NCBI RefSeq assembly: GCF_001632805.1
Contig: NZ_CP007220.1
Location: forward strand, 1-64,000
From: Mycobacteroides chelonae CCUG 47445
GTDB lineage: Bacteria > Actinomycetota > Actinomycetes > Mycobacteriales > Mycobacteriaceae
Length of the DNA stretch: 64,000 nt
Direction of reading: 5' to 3'
The notes beneath the pieces are model-generated. The model was not told the DNA's origin and searched no databases. It saw only the letters and a program-made list of their open reading frames with translations. Position 1 is the stretch's first letter, and each line of letters starts with the position of its first letter. This document shows, in pieces, positions 11,769-19,286 of this stretch. Position numbers and translations under genes: made by a program.

Positions 11769-12371
11769 TCATTTAGGAAGTTTCGCGACCGTATCGGTCG
11801 CAATCTCGATGGCCTTGGTGCAGGCGTCGGGGATCCTGGTGGCGGCTCCGGCATCGACGTTAACGAGGGTCGCGACAACGGCCTTCTGGGACGGGACCTG
11901 CACGGAACAGAATCCGGTACCGGGTTGGCTCAGGCGATGCTGAGAACCTTGCAGCCCGGCAATGGTCAAGGGCTGTGCGTCCGGATAATTGTTGGTGTCG
12001 AGATACTCCGAGATAGAGCGATTGGCTACCAATTGCTGAACGTACCAACCTTTTCCGTTCCAGATACAGCCACGTTGCAGGCCGTCATCTACACCTTTGA
12101 CAGTGGCCGGATCTAGTCCCCATTTACTCAATTCTGCGGCGCTGTAGGCCACGCAGGGATCGAAGGTGGTGCCGTCAGTGTTTGAATTCGGTGTCTGATG
12201 TGGGCCAGAGACGGCGTTGCTGGTCGGAGGTGAAGAGCTAGTCGCGCCGCTAGTCCCTGGGGACGAATCGGCGGTTGCAGTCTTAGCGTCTCCGGACACG
12301 GTGTCAGCACAGCCCGCCATCGCCAGCGCAGTGGCCGCCGTCACGAGCACGAAGCGAGAAGCGCGGCTCAT
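11769..12371 (-). CDS. DUF3558-type lipoprotein
   Basis: This 200-aa protein has a signal peptide with lipobox AMAGC (lipidated Cys21), a Ser/Thr/Pro-rich linker (about 25-68) and a DUF3558-like domain starting FDPCVAYSAAELSKWGLDP. It parallels the lipoprotein at 9894 in size and layout. Its ATG overlaps the stop of the upstream 132-aa gene by 4 nt. Placement between a small helical protein and a WXG protein suggests it acts at the cell surface with the secreted product; the role is unproven. Confidence 0.8.
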   Translation of the reverse strand: MSRASRFVLVTAATALAMAGCADTVSGDAKTATADSSPGTSGATSSSPPTSNAVSGPHQTPNSNTDGTTFDPCVAYSAAELSKWGLDPATVKGVDDGLQRGCIWNGKGWYVQQLVANRSISEYLDTNNYPDAQPLTIAGLQGSQHRLSQPGTGFCSVQVPSQKAVVATLVNVDAGAATRIPDACTKAIEIATDTVAKLPK

Positions 12372-12766
12372 TTGTACTCGACTGTCAGCTTGTGATCAAA
12401 GACGCGGCCGGCGTTGTACGCGTCCATGTTGTTGTACAGAAGCTCCATGGCCAGTACGTGATCGATCTTCGCTTGGCAGTCGGCCTTCAATGCGGTGAGG
12501 CGAGTCACCATCTCAGGCGCCTGTTTGCGGTAATGCGCCATAGCCTGTTGCCCCGTGTTCAGTGCCCCAAAACCTTCAATGTTGCCCGCTTGTTGCGCGA
12601 TTTGAAGCGCCTCGTTGATGAGATCAAGAGCGGGTAGCAGCTCCTTGGCGACCGTTTGCCCGGCCTTTTCGTCCATGTGCAGCACCTGACCAGCGTCGTT
12701 GGCCGCGCTCCGCTGCGCGTCGGGGGTCATCCCACCCAAATCGAAGTCGTAGTTCTTTTCCGTCAT
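12368..12766 (-). CDS. Small helical protein, probable ESX-associated partner
   Basis: The 132-aa protein is soluble and mostly helical, with no signal peptide. It contains the segments TVAKELLPALDLINEALQIAQQAG and LTALKADCQAKIDHVLAMELLYNNMD. I chose ATG 12766 because GGAGGCGGAG lies directly upstream and the promoter at 12800-12827 leaves a short leader. The in-frame extension to 12793 would begin at about the transcription start. It opens a three-gene unit, overlapping the lipoprotein start by ATGA. It could be a WXG-like partner or chaperone for the 403-aa protein; no family is recognised. Confidence 0.7.
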   Translation of the reverse strand: MTEKNYDFDLGGMTPDAQRSAANDAGQVLHMDEKAGQTVAKELLPALDLINEALQIAQQAGNIEGFGALNTGQQAMAHYRKQAPEMVTRLTALKADCQAKIDHVLAMELLYNNMDAYNAGRVFDHKLTVEYK

Positions 12767-12799
12767 GCTCCGCCTCCAGAAACCTGCTCTCAAATGGAT

Positions 12800-12827
12800 A
12801 CGACGCCCCTACCCCAGGTTCGGTTCC
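12800..12827 (-). promoter_or_regulatory. ECF-sigma (SigM-like) promoter 2
   Basis: Read on the minus strand, GGAACC (12827-12822), 16 nt, then CGTCGT (12805-12800). It is 34 nt upstream of the ATG at 12766 and has the geometry of promoter 1. Confidence 0.75.
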
Positions 12828-12927
12828 ATCTTTCCGGAACTTTCTTTGACGGAGTCCGGGCGGGGTCTACCTCGCCGCGTACCTGGGAAGAAAACCCCAG
12901 ACCAGGGTCCTAATCGTAGGCGAAGCT

Positions 12928-13236
12928 TTAGCCCTGACGGGACGGGTCGCCACCGAGCCCGGAGGCGGTTCGGTCGTCGGTCGCGATGAATGCTGTGCTG
13001 GTCAGCCGAAGCTTGTCGCGATAGTCATCGCAGCGGGCCCCGTCACCGGTCATCAGCCCGGCTAGCCGCTCGACGGCGGGTCCGATGTCGGCCATCTGGT
13101 CGGCGTAGTGAGAGCCAAATGTCTCGGCGCGCAGCTCGCAGGACCGAACCTTGTCCCCTTGAGCCCGCAGACCCTCGGCGGCGCGTCCCCAGACGCCCGC
13201 CAAACTCTCGACACCGTCGGAGTCGATGTACGTCAT
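12928..13236 (-). CDS. Small EspC/WXG-like secreted protein
   Basis: The 102-aa protein is helical and resembles the EspC/WXG-like class of about 100-aa ESX-associated proteins in size and helix-turn-helix layout, but it lacks an obvious WXG turn. ATG 13236 has AAGGG upstream; the longer frame to 13260 would start near the transcription start of promoter 3. It forms a one-gene unit, ending 161 bp before the next minus-strand gene, whose own promoter lies in that gap. Family placement is tentative. Confidence 0.6.
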   Translation of the reverse strand: MTYIDSDGVESLAGVWGRAAEGLRAQGDKVRSCELRAETFGSHYADQMADIGPAVERLAGLMTGDGARCDDYRDKLRLTSTAFIATDDRTASGLGGDPSRQG

Positions 13237-13269
13237 AAGAGCGACCCTTCTTAGTTTCAACTACCTATT

Positions 13270-13297
13270 CCGACGCAGGCCCACGGAAATCGGTTCC
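13270..13297 (-). promoter_or_regulatory. ECF-sigma (SigM-like) promoter 3
   Basis: On the minus strand, GGAACC (13297-13292), 16 nt, CGTCGG (13275-13270), 34 nt upstream of ATG 13236. The promoter-to-start distance equals that of promoter 2. Confidence 0.75.
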
Positions 13298-13313
13298 ATG
13301 AATTTCGTGTGGA

Positions 13314-14243
13314 TTACAGCTCCGGGCAGGTGGCGGTGAGCTCGACGGGGTGGGGCTCGTCGAACGTCTTGTTTCGGTAGATCCGATACAGGTTGGCCTT
13401 GATGTGAAGGGTGTTGCCTTCTTTGGTCACCGATGCTTCGGCGGGAACCCGGGTGGTGTAGTTGAACAGGGCCCCGCCGACATAGCCGTGAAGTACGGCA
13501 CCATCTTTCACCTCAAAGGTGAGGGTGTTTCCGGGGTTACCCAAGCCCGGTTTAACCGCAATCTTCAACGAGCCGTTCGGTTCTCGGCTGCAGGAGGCGG
13601 CATCGGTGCCGTCGACCAGGACTCGTCCGTCCACCGTCGCATCCACTCGCGGCCCCCTGGGGTCGGTCTTGGGAGGCACGGGCGGTGCCGACGGCTGCTG
13701 TGGATGGGGGTAAGCGGGGCATGTTGCCGTGACGGTAAACGGAATCGGCTTAGGCTCACCCGGGTCCAGATTCAGGAACACCACACCGGAAACGTTGTAG
13801 GTCGAGCCCTGCACCACCACGGTGGGAGGTGATGGCAGATGGGACCACGTCTTCCACAGATACATGCCACCATCCGGTGCCCCGATGCGAATCTCGTTCA
13901 CGGTGGATGTCCCGGTGTCCAGCCGCAAGCTCAGTGAACTCGCTTGTGGTGCCGTGCTAAAGCCGATTGTGGGCTCCTCAGTAAACCCGAGACAGACCGG
14001 GTCGCTGAATGCCAGCGGATGCCCGTCGAGGGTGGCTTCGATGGTGGCCGGACCGCGAGGGAAATTGGGAGGGAGGGGCGCCGTGGTGGTCGAGACCGGC
14101 GCCACCGCCGATGTCGCGGTGGGCGTATCGGCCGGCGGCTTCGGATCGCACGCGGCAGCGGGCACCCCGACGAGCAATGCCAGGAGGATTCCCAAGGTCC
14201 TCTTCGTCGCCGGGCTAGCGCTCAGTCCCGATATCCGTAACAT
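13314..14243 (-). CDS. Lipoprotein with two tandem LpqH-like domains
   Basis: The 309-aa product has a signal peptide and lipobox PAAAC (lipidated Cys32), then a Pro/Thr-rich linker. Two domains of about 110 aa follow that each resemble the 19-kDa antigen LpqH fold. Both start with a (I/V)(E/D)ATLDG/ATVDG-type strand, carry a Cys in the next segment, and end with a TATCP motif (near residues 190 and 306). ATG 14243 with GAGGGGG upstream exposes the signal peptide; the frame extends 148 codons further upstream but overlaps the preceding gene with no coding character. It is the last gene of the four-gene unit from promoter 4. LpqH family members are surface lipoproteins; the duplication is unusual. 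Confidence 0.75.
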   Translation of the reverse strand: MLRISGLSASPATKRTLGILLALLVGVPAAACDPKPPADTPTATSAVAPVSTTTAPLPPNFPRGPATIEATLDGHPLAFSDPVCLGFTEEPTIGFSTAPQASSLSLRLDTGTSTVNEIRIGAPDGGMYLWKTWSHLPSPPTVVVQGSTYNVSGVVFLNLDPGEPKPIPFTVTATCPAYPHPQQPSAPPVPPKTDPRGPRVDATVDGRVLVDGTDAASCSREPNGSLKIAVKPGLGNPGNTLTFEVKDGAVLHGYVGGALFNYTTRVPAEASVTKEGNTLHIKANLYRIYRNKTFDEPHPVELTATCPEL

Positions 14244-14302
14244 CAGAGCCCCCTCAACTAATCTGTCCACCAGAGTTTTTCGCTTGTGTGGCCGCCGACG
14301 GA

Positions 14303-15079
14303 TCATGCGGCGCAGGCACCCCCGCGCCGGACGGACTGCAGTGCGGATAGCGGAATACGGGGCTGCCACGCGGCGGAGTGAACCGGTCCCATACGTTCGG
14401 CGGGCATGACGAGCACAAGGTCGTCGCCGTCGAGGTACCAGGCCTTGTAGTCGCCGCTGTAGCCGCCGTGGCCGGGCTGGGGTTCGAACTGGCCAATGGT
14501 GAATTGGGGGGTCTTGTCCAGGGCGACAGCCTGCTCCACGTAAGGGCGTATGAGCGGCGGGAGTGCGGTCAGCGGATCGACACCCGGGCAGAACAGGTCC
14601 GCGAGCGCGAGCTGCCTTCTGTTCGTCTGCTCGAAAGTGAAGGTGACCACCGCATCGTTGGGGTGCGGCGTTCCGGTGACGAACCAATCTTCTGTGAAGA
14701 CGACGGACAGGGTGTGCGGAGACTTATAGGTCTTGTAGCCCAGGCTCGCTTCGCTGTTTTGCGTGAGGTTGTCATTCGGGTGGCCGAATTTGTTGAAGAA
14801 GCCGGTGAGGAATTGTTGGAGCACCGGTCCGGCTGCTGGGTCGTCCAGCAGGTTAACGGGATAGGTGGCTTGAACTTTCGCCGTGATGTTCTTCGCGTTC
14901 GTGCCGGTAAGTGCGCAGCTTTCCTTGGAGCCGTCCCACGTGCCACCCACGTTCGTGCACAGGTCTGTCGGCGGCGCGGCGGTTGCGGGACTTTGCACGG
15001 GACTCGCGGTGGAGCAGGCTGCCAGCGCGAGAAGAAGCGCTGCCAGCGGACGTAGTTTCCGGACTGTCATTGTCGCCAT
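14303..15079 (-). CDS. DUF3298 (RsiV/MPT64-like) lipoprotein
   Basis: The 258-aa protein has an N-terminal signal with lipobox LAAC (Cys22). The C-terminal third matches the DUF3298 pattern: LALADLFCPG, a helical segment LPPLIRPYVEQ, then AWYLDGDDLVLVMPAERMGP and WQPRIPLSAL. DUF3298 is found in the Bacillus anti-sigma factor RsiV, where it binds lysozyme, and in MPT64-type mycobacterial antigens. It begins 13 nt after the stop of the GH19-domain gene, so it is co-transcribed with it. A role as receptor or inhibitor of that enzyme is an attractive inference. RBS GGAAGG precedes ATG 15079; an alternative ATG lies 9 nt inside. Confidence 0.75.
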   Translation of the reverse strand: MATMTVRKLRPLAALLLALAACSTASPVQSPATAAPPTDLCTNVGGTWDGSKESCALTGTNAKNITAKVQATYPVNLLDDPAAGPVLQQFLTGFFNKFGHPNDNLTQNSEASLGYKTYKSPHTLSVVFTEDWFVTGTPHPNDAVVTFTFEQTNRRQLALADLFCPGVDPLTALPPLIRPYVEQAVALDKTPQFTIGQFEPQPGHGGYSGDYKAWYLDGDDLVLVMPAERMGPVHSAAWQPRIPLSALQSVRRGGACAA

Positions 15080-15092
15080 GGTGTTCCTTCCG

Positions 15093-16487
15093 TCATCCGC
15101 CGAGCGCCGTCAGCGCTCTCTGATAAACGTCGCGCTTCTTATCCCGGTTGCCGTCGTAGTAGTTGACGATATCGGTCACCGCGTCGATTCCTCCGCTATC
15201 GGCAGCGGCATTGATCCCGTGGGCGGTCCAGTACCACTCCGCGGCCGCGAATCCGTACTCGGGCTGTTGGAGCAGTTCGGGTGTCTGGGTGAAATCCATT
15301 GGCGGATTTGGGCTATAGCTCTGGTTGTACCACTCGGTGAATCGCTGGTAGTTGCTTCTGCCGGTGACCTGGATCGGACCACGCCCCATAAACCGCGCAC
15401 CGTCGCCCGGTTCTGTGTTTCCGAGCTCTTGCCCTTTCGAGGTTTGCGGGCCGTAGTGCGCGTTGAACCAGTCGGCGTCGGGCCCGCCCGGATAGGCGCC
15501 CTCGTACCACATGGTCAGCTCACCGGATTCGATTGCACAGGTGGCAAGGAACGCTGCCTGCCGCTGCGGGGTATCGATGCCGGCGTGTTCCATCATGGCG
15601 TTGAGCTGGTCGAGAATTCGTTGTTGCTGTTCCGGGGGCAGGCTTGCGAAGGCGCCTTGATTGAAGACGGCCTGCAGCTGATCCATCGTCACCTTGTGGA
15701 AAGAGCTGTCCTCCGGGCCGTTTTCGCCGATGTTGAGTGCTTGGCGCAGGATGGTGTAGTTGTCGGTGACGAATTGGTCCATGCTGGTGTTGGCGTCGTT
15801 GAAGGCGGCGATGGCGGTGGCGAATGCGCCGATGACGCTGGTGCGTAGGTCGTCTTTGACTTGTCGGGCAGGCCAATTGACGCCGGGGCTGCCGTGCCAG
15901 GCATAGAGATGTTTTTCTGAGCCTTCGACTCCGGTGTTGTTGGCGCTGATCGCGGCGGCGCCGGTGGTGAGCCGGTTGGCGAAATCGGTGGGGTTGTTCT
16001 GAATCGTTCCTTCAATCATCAGGGTGATCGCCGCGGTGTATTCGTCTTGTTTTTTGTTCAGACCGAAGTACAGGTTGTCGTCGACGCCTTTGACGGCTTC
16101 TTGGGCGTCCTTGAGCTTTTGAAGGTTGGCTTGCAGTTGTTCGGTGTTGGTTTTGTATTTCTCCCAGGCCGCATCGGCGGCATGGCCTTTGACGTATTGC
16201 GAGAGGCGTTCGGTCTCCCCGATCAGCCCGACTTGTTCGGTGCCACCGGTGACCGCGTCTTGCAGGTGGTCTCCGGATTCGCGGATCACCTTCAAGTTGA
16301 TGTCGGCTTCCTTGTAGTAGGCGGCCTCAAAATCGGCGGCACTGCGGTCCATCGGCAGCCCCGATAAGTCGACCCCGGCCTGACTCAACTCGCCCTGGTG
16401 AGTCTTCAAAATCTCCCAGTACCCACAAAAATCCCGGATCTTGGCACCGTCATCGAGCACCTGCCGACCCGTGTCATAAACCACCAC
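15093..16487 (-). CDS. Predicted ESX-associated protein with C-terminal GH19/COG3179 chitinase-muramidase domain
   Basis: The 464-aa protein has a long helical N-terminal region (about 1-270, Gln/Lys/Ala-rich, no signal peptide) that resembles ESX substrate helices. The C-terminal domain (about 300-464) carries the GH19/COG3179 signatures: AFLATCAIESGE with the presumed catalytic Glu320, GDGARFMGRGPIQVTGRSNY, and the C-terminal DIVNYYDGN...R segment. Such domains cleave chitin or peptidoglycan. Starts are GTG codons at 16490, 16487 or 16484; I picked 16487 for its spacing from GAGGGGG. It follows the 91-aa gene by 17 nt and precedes a DUF3298 lipoprotein. Secretion by ESX and the substrate are inferences. 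Confidence 0.75.
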   Translation of the reverse strand: MVVYDTGRQVLDDGAKIRDFCGYWEILKTHQGELSQAGVDLSGLPMDRSAADFEAAYYKEADINLKVIRESGDHLQDAVTGGTEQVGLIGETERLSQYVKGHAADAAWEKYKTNTEQLQANLQKLKDAQEAVKGVDDNLYFGLNKKQDEYTAAITLMIEGTIQNNPTDFANRLTTGAAAISANNTGVEGSEKHLYAWHGSPGVNWPARQVKDDLRTSVIGAFATAIAAFNDANTSMDQFVTDNYTILRQALNIGENGPEDSSFHKVTMDQLQAVFNQGAFASLPPEQQQRILDQLNAMMEHAGIDTPQRQAAFLATCAIESGELTMWYEGAYPGGPDADWFNAHYGPQTSKGQELGNTEPGDGARFMGRGPIQVTGRSNYQRFTEWYNQSYSPNPPMDFTQTPELLQQPEYGFAAAEWYWTAHGINAAADSGGIDAVTDIVNYYDGNRDKKRDVYQRALTALGG

Positions 16488-16504
16488 CACAAACCCCCTC
16501 AGCC

Positions 16505-16780
16505 CTAGTACTTCAGCCGGTTTCCACGAAATTCCCAGAAGCTGTCCTCGTCGTCCCAACCGGGTGCGGCCGGCCGCGTCCGGGACACATCTTTGGCCGC
16601 GATGGGGGACTCCTTCGCAGGTAAAGGCGCGTTTCCTGCTTCCCAGGCGGCGCGTTCCCGTGCCTGGCGGGTCTGCTCGGCGCGGATTTCTTGGAAGCGC
16701 TGGGCGGTTTTCAATTTACGAGCCTCAGAGGAGCGCCCAAACTCCAGTTGTAAGGCGTACAGCCGGTCCGCGTACCCCAT
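16505..16780 (-). CDS. Small hypothetical protein opening the GH19 operon
   Basis: The frame is open from 16894, but promoter 4 (16835-16862) lies inside that longer version, so translation must begin downstream. ATG 16780, with GAAGGGA about 10 nt upstream, gives a 91-aa basic, charged protein. It has a long helix (residues about 1-50, Arg/Glu/Gln-rich) and a C-terminal GWDDEDSFWEFRGNRLKY end. No known family is recognised. GTG 16798 would give a leader of about 30 nt like the other three units but has poor RBS spacing. It probably serves the GH19 protein as partner or chaperone (inference). Confidence 0.55.
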   Translation of the reverse strand: MGYADRLYALQLEFGRSSEARKLKTAQRFQEIRAEQTRQARERAAWEAGNAPLPAKESPIAAKDVSRTRPAAPGWDDEDSFWEFRGNRLKY

Positions 16781-16834
16781 GTGCCCATGTCCCTTCACGC
16801 CCTCGAAGTGCCCAGATTCCGCCTCTAAGTACTT

Positions 16835-16862
16835 GAGACGGCGGTACGCCAGATTCGGTTCC
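16835..16862 (-). promoter_or_regulatory. ECF-sigma (SigM-like) promoter 4
   Basis: On the minus strand, GGAACC (16862-16857), 16 nt, CGTCTC (16840-16835). It drives the four-gene unit 16780 to 13314 and decides the start of its first gene. Confidence 0.72.
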
Positions 16863-16986
16863 ATCGAATTCGGGTGTGTGGAGAACGGCACCACGCAGGG
16901 TGCGGTGGGCTCGATGCTTCAGCGGCGGAGCGCTTGCCGCGCATCAAGATCCACACATACTCGTGAGTACCGCGCGAATCTGGGGA

Positions 16987-17691
16987 TCACCACACGCCCG
17001 GAACCAGCCGGTAGCGCACCCGGGCCGCGTACTCGGGATAGCCGTCGAGTTCCCGGCTGAGCAGCCGCTCTTCCCCGACTGCGCGAAATCCCAGCGCGAG
17101 GACGGTCGCCACCGACCCGGCCAAGCCGTACCAGGAGCCCAGCAGCAGCGGCATGCCTATGAGGAACGGGATCGCACCCGAGTACATGGGATGGCGGACA
17201 TAGGCATAGGGGCCCGTATCGACAATCGAATGTCCACGCTCTGCTTGCACCTTTACGACGGGCGCGGCAAAGCTGTTGGCGCGGAAGACGAGCACCATGG
17301 ACAACAGCGAGACGGCGATGAGTACCGCGCCTACGACCTGGATCCAGATTGGCACCGTTGACCAGCTCCAGCGATGGTCGAGCCCGGGTACCGCGAACCA
17401 GATCGGCATGCTGATGATGGCGAACACCACAAAGACTTTGTCCCATGAGGTTTGGTTGGGCTGGCGGGGTGAGCCGAGCCGCTCGGCGAGCAGGGCCGGG
17501 TTGTAGTTGAGCAGCCAGAGGTGCACCCCGAGGTTCAGGACGGTGACCTCGATTCCGAGAATCCATAGCTGGGGCCAATGCCAGGTTCCCGCGGCCAGGA
17601 CCATGAGCCCGCCCAAGGCGAGGGTGGACACGATGTTGGCGACGAGCAGCTTGACCAGCAGCCGCGTCTTCGACGGAATGGCCTGGGGCAT
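16987..17691 (-). CDS. ICMT-like membrane methyltransferase
   Basis: The 234-aa protein has about five to six membrane segments and the C-terminal signature of the isoprenylcysteine carboxyl methyltransferase / phospholipid methyltransferase superfamily: GPYAYVRHPMYSGAIPFLIG (about 158-177), then GEERLLSRELDGYPEYAARVRYRLVP near the end. These enzymes use S-adenosylmethionine to methylate lipids or lipid-linked groups in the membrane. The substrate is unknown. It starts 9 nt downstream of the stop of the N-acetyltransferase gene on the same strand, so the two probably share a transcript. Confidence 0.8.
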   Translation of the reverse strand: MPQAIPSKTRLLVKLLVANIVSTLALGGLMVLAAGTWHWPQLWILGIEVTVLNLGVHLWLLNYNPALLAERLGSPRQPNQTSWDKVFVVFAIISMPIWFAVPGLDHRWSWSTVPIWIQVVGAVLIAVSLLSMVLVFRANSFAAPVVKVQAERGHSIVDTGPYAYVRHPMYSGAIPFLIGMPLLLGSWYGLAGSVATVLALGFRAVGEERLLSRELDGYPEYAARVRYRLVPGVW

Positions 17692-17700
17692 GTATCGACG

Positions 17701-18537
17701 TTACTGCTCTGCCAGCCGTTCTAACAGCAGTGACGACTCGTCGTCCTTCAGTTCGATACCGAAGATGTCTCGCAGCGTCACCACGACTTCCTCGGGTTTC
17801 AGCTGCCGAGTCTCACGGCCTATGCCGGGTCGGATGTCGTGCAGCTCGCGGTGATCCAGGATGTACGCGTGATCGGCCGCGATTTTCTGTACGAAAACCC
17901 TTGTACTGAAGGGTGAATGGGGACTCGATGCGACGAAGTAACTCGCGGCGCGATAGTCGATCGGGTATTGCGGTTCCAGTACGAAGGTGTACCGGCTCAT
18001 CCACCCCGGCAGCGCCCCGTCCCCGGCGGCCTCGGACAGGGTCCAGCCGTCGGCGCCGGGGGTGACCTCGCCGCGCAGCAGTTGGTACGTCCACGATTCG
18101 TCGTCGACGGTGTCCTCGTCGACAATGCGTATCGGAGCAAGAGGGCTGGTGCCGAATCCGACGTCGCAGAGCCAGTGTTGTCCGTCCAGCCGGACCACAA
18201 GCATGCCGTGCGTCGCGGGTCGAATCGTGGTGGCGCCCATCTGCACGCGCCCTTGAATTCCGAAGAAGTCGAAGCCGAGGCGCTCCAGAACCGCAGCGAA
18301 CAGGGCGACATGCTCGTAGCAGTAGCCGCCGCGGGGTCCGCGCAGCAGCTTCGCCTGGACCGTCGGGATATCCAGTGCGACGTGCTTGTGCAGCACCGCA
18401 TCGAGGTTCTCCCACTTGACGTTCAGGACGTGCCCGCGCTGTAGGCGCCGCAGGGTGTCCAGGGACGGCGACGGGGCGCCGTCGAAGCCTATGAAGGCCA
18501 GGTATTCGTCGAGCTCGAGCTCGTCTCCGTTCCACAT
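17701..18537 (-). CDS. nat: Arylamine N-acetyltransferase
   Basis: NAT transfers acetyl from acetyl-CoA to arylamines and hydrazines; mycobacterial homologues can acetylate isoniazid. The 278-aa protein is family length. The Cys-His-Asp triad is visible: Cys73 in RGGYCYEH, His110 in ATHGMLVV and Asp125 in CDVGFG. The N-terminal segment LDEYLAFIGFDG and HVLNVKWENLD are also typical. The start is ATG 18537. In this genome it is followed by the ICMT-like gene rather than the hsa/bph steroid catabolic genes found beside nat in M. tuberculosis. Confidence 0.93.
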   Translation of the reverse strand: MWNGDELELDEYLAFIGFDGAPSPSLDTLRRLQRGHVLNVKWENLDAVLHKHVALDIPTVQAKLLRGPRGGYCYEHVALFAAVLERLGFDFFGIQGRVQMGATTIRPATHGMLVVRLDGQHWLCDVGFGTSPLAPIRIVDEDTVDDESWTYQLLRGEVTPGADGWTLSEAAGDGALPGWMSRYTFVLEPQYPIDYRAASYFVASSPHSPFSTRVFVQKIAADHAYILDHRELHDIRPGIGRETRQLKPEEVVVTLRDIFGIELKDDESSLLLERLAEQ

Positions 18538-18708
18538 GGTGTGGACAACTTACTTGCTCCCGGCCACAGGCCTGTAGCGCCATGGACCATATCTGGCAGA
18601 ACGGTGAAACGGTGCTGTTCACGGCGTCAATCGGGTGTGTTTCGTCGTCGGTGAGGGCGCCGACGGGCACGGGTCTGTCATGTCACCGCGCACCCGTACC
18701 CTAACCAC

Positions 18709-19281
18709 ATGGCCGCTGACCGTCCCACCATCTTCTTTGCGTCGCAACGAGACTGGGAAGAGTGGCTGGAAGAGAACCACGAGAACTCCCCCGGCGTCTG
18801 GATCAAGATGGCCAAGAAGGCCAGCGGCATCCCCAGCATCAACCACAAGGAAGCCCTGGAGGAGGCACTGTGCTTCGGGTGGATCGACGGACAGGCCAAA
18901 TCGCTCGACGAGCAGTACACCTTGCGCATGTTCACTCCACGTCGCGCCCGCAGTACCTGGTCGAAGATCAACGTCGGCCATATCGAACGGCTTACCGGTG
19001 AGGGCCGGCTCAGGCCCGCTGGCCTACGAGAAGTGGATGCCGCCAAGTCCGACGGCCGTTGGGACGCCGCCTACAGCTCGCAGGCCACCATCGAAGTCCC
19101 CGAGGACTTCGCGCAGGCACTGCGCGCCGAGCCGCATGCGCAGCAGTTCTTCGACTCCCTGACCAAGACGGCGCGCTGGCCGTTCCTGTTCCGGCTCACC
19201 ACCATCAAGAGACCGGAGACTCGCGCCCGGCGGATCGTGCAGTACGTCGAGTTGCTGGCGCAGGGAAAGAAGTTGAGCTAG
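18709..19281 (+). CDS. YdeI/OmpD-associated family protein
   Basis: The 190-aa protein matches the YdeI-like family (COG4430): IFFASQRDWEEWLEENH at the N-terminus, GVWIKMAKKASG, and the hallmark EALEEALCFGWIDGQAK (about 48-64), followed by FTPRRARSTWSKIN. The C-terminal half ends with KRPETRARRIVQYVELLAQGKKL, usual for the family. The biochemical role is unknown. ATG 18709 lies 10 nt after a TACCCT sequence that may be part of the promoter. The 171 bp upstream shows nothing else. Confidence 0.85.
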   Translation: MAADRPTIFFASQRDWEEWLEENHENSPGVWIKMAKKASGIPSINHKEALEEALCFGWIDGQAKSLDEQYTLRMFTPRRARSTWSKINVGHIERLTGEGRLRPAGLREVDAAKSDGRWDAAYSSQATIEVPEDFAQALRAEPHAQQFFDSLTKTARWPFLFRLTTIKRPETRARRIVQYVELLAQGKKLS

Positions 19282-19286
19282 CGCGC

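Noticed and set aside
14244..14687. 148-codon extension of the tandem LpqH-like lipoprotein
   Set aside because: It would hide the lipoprotein signal peptide and overlap the DUF3298 gene; Arg/Pro-rich shadow composition.
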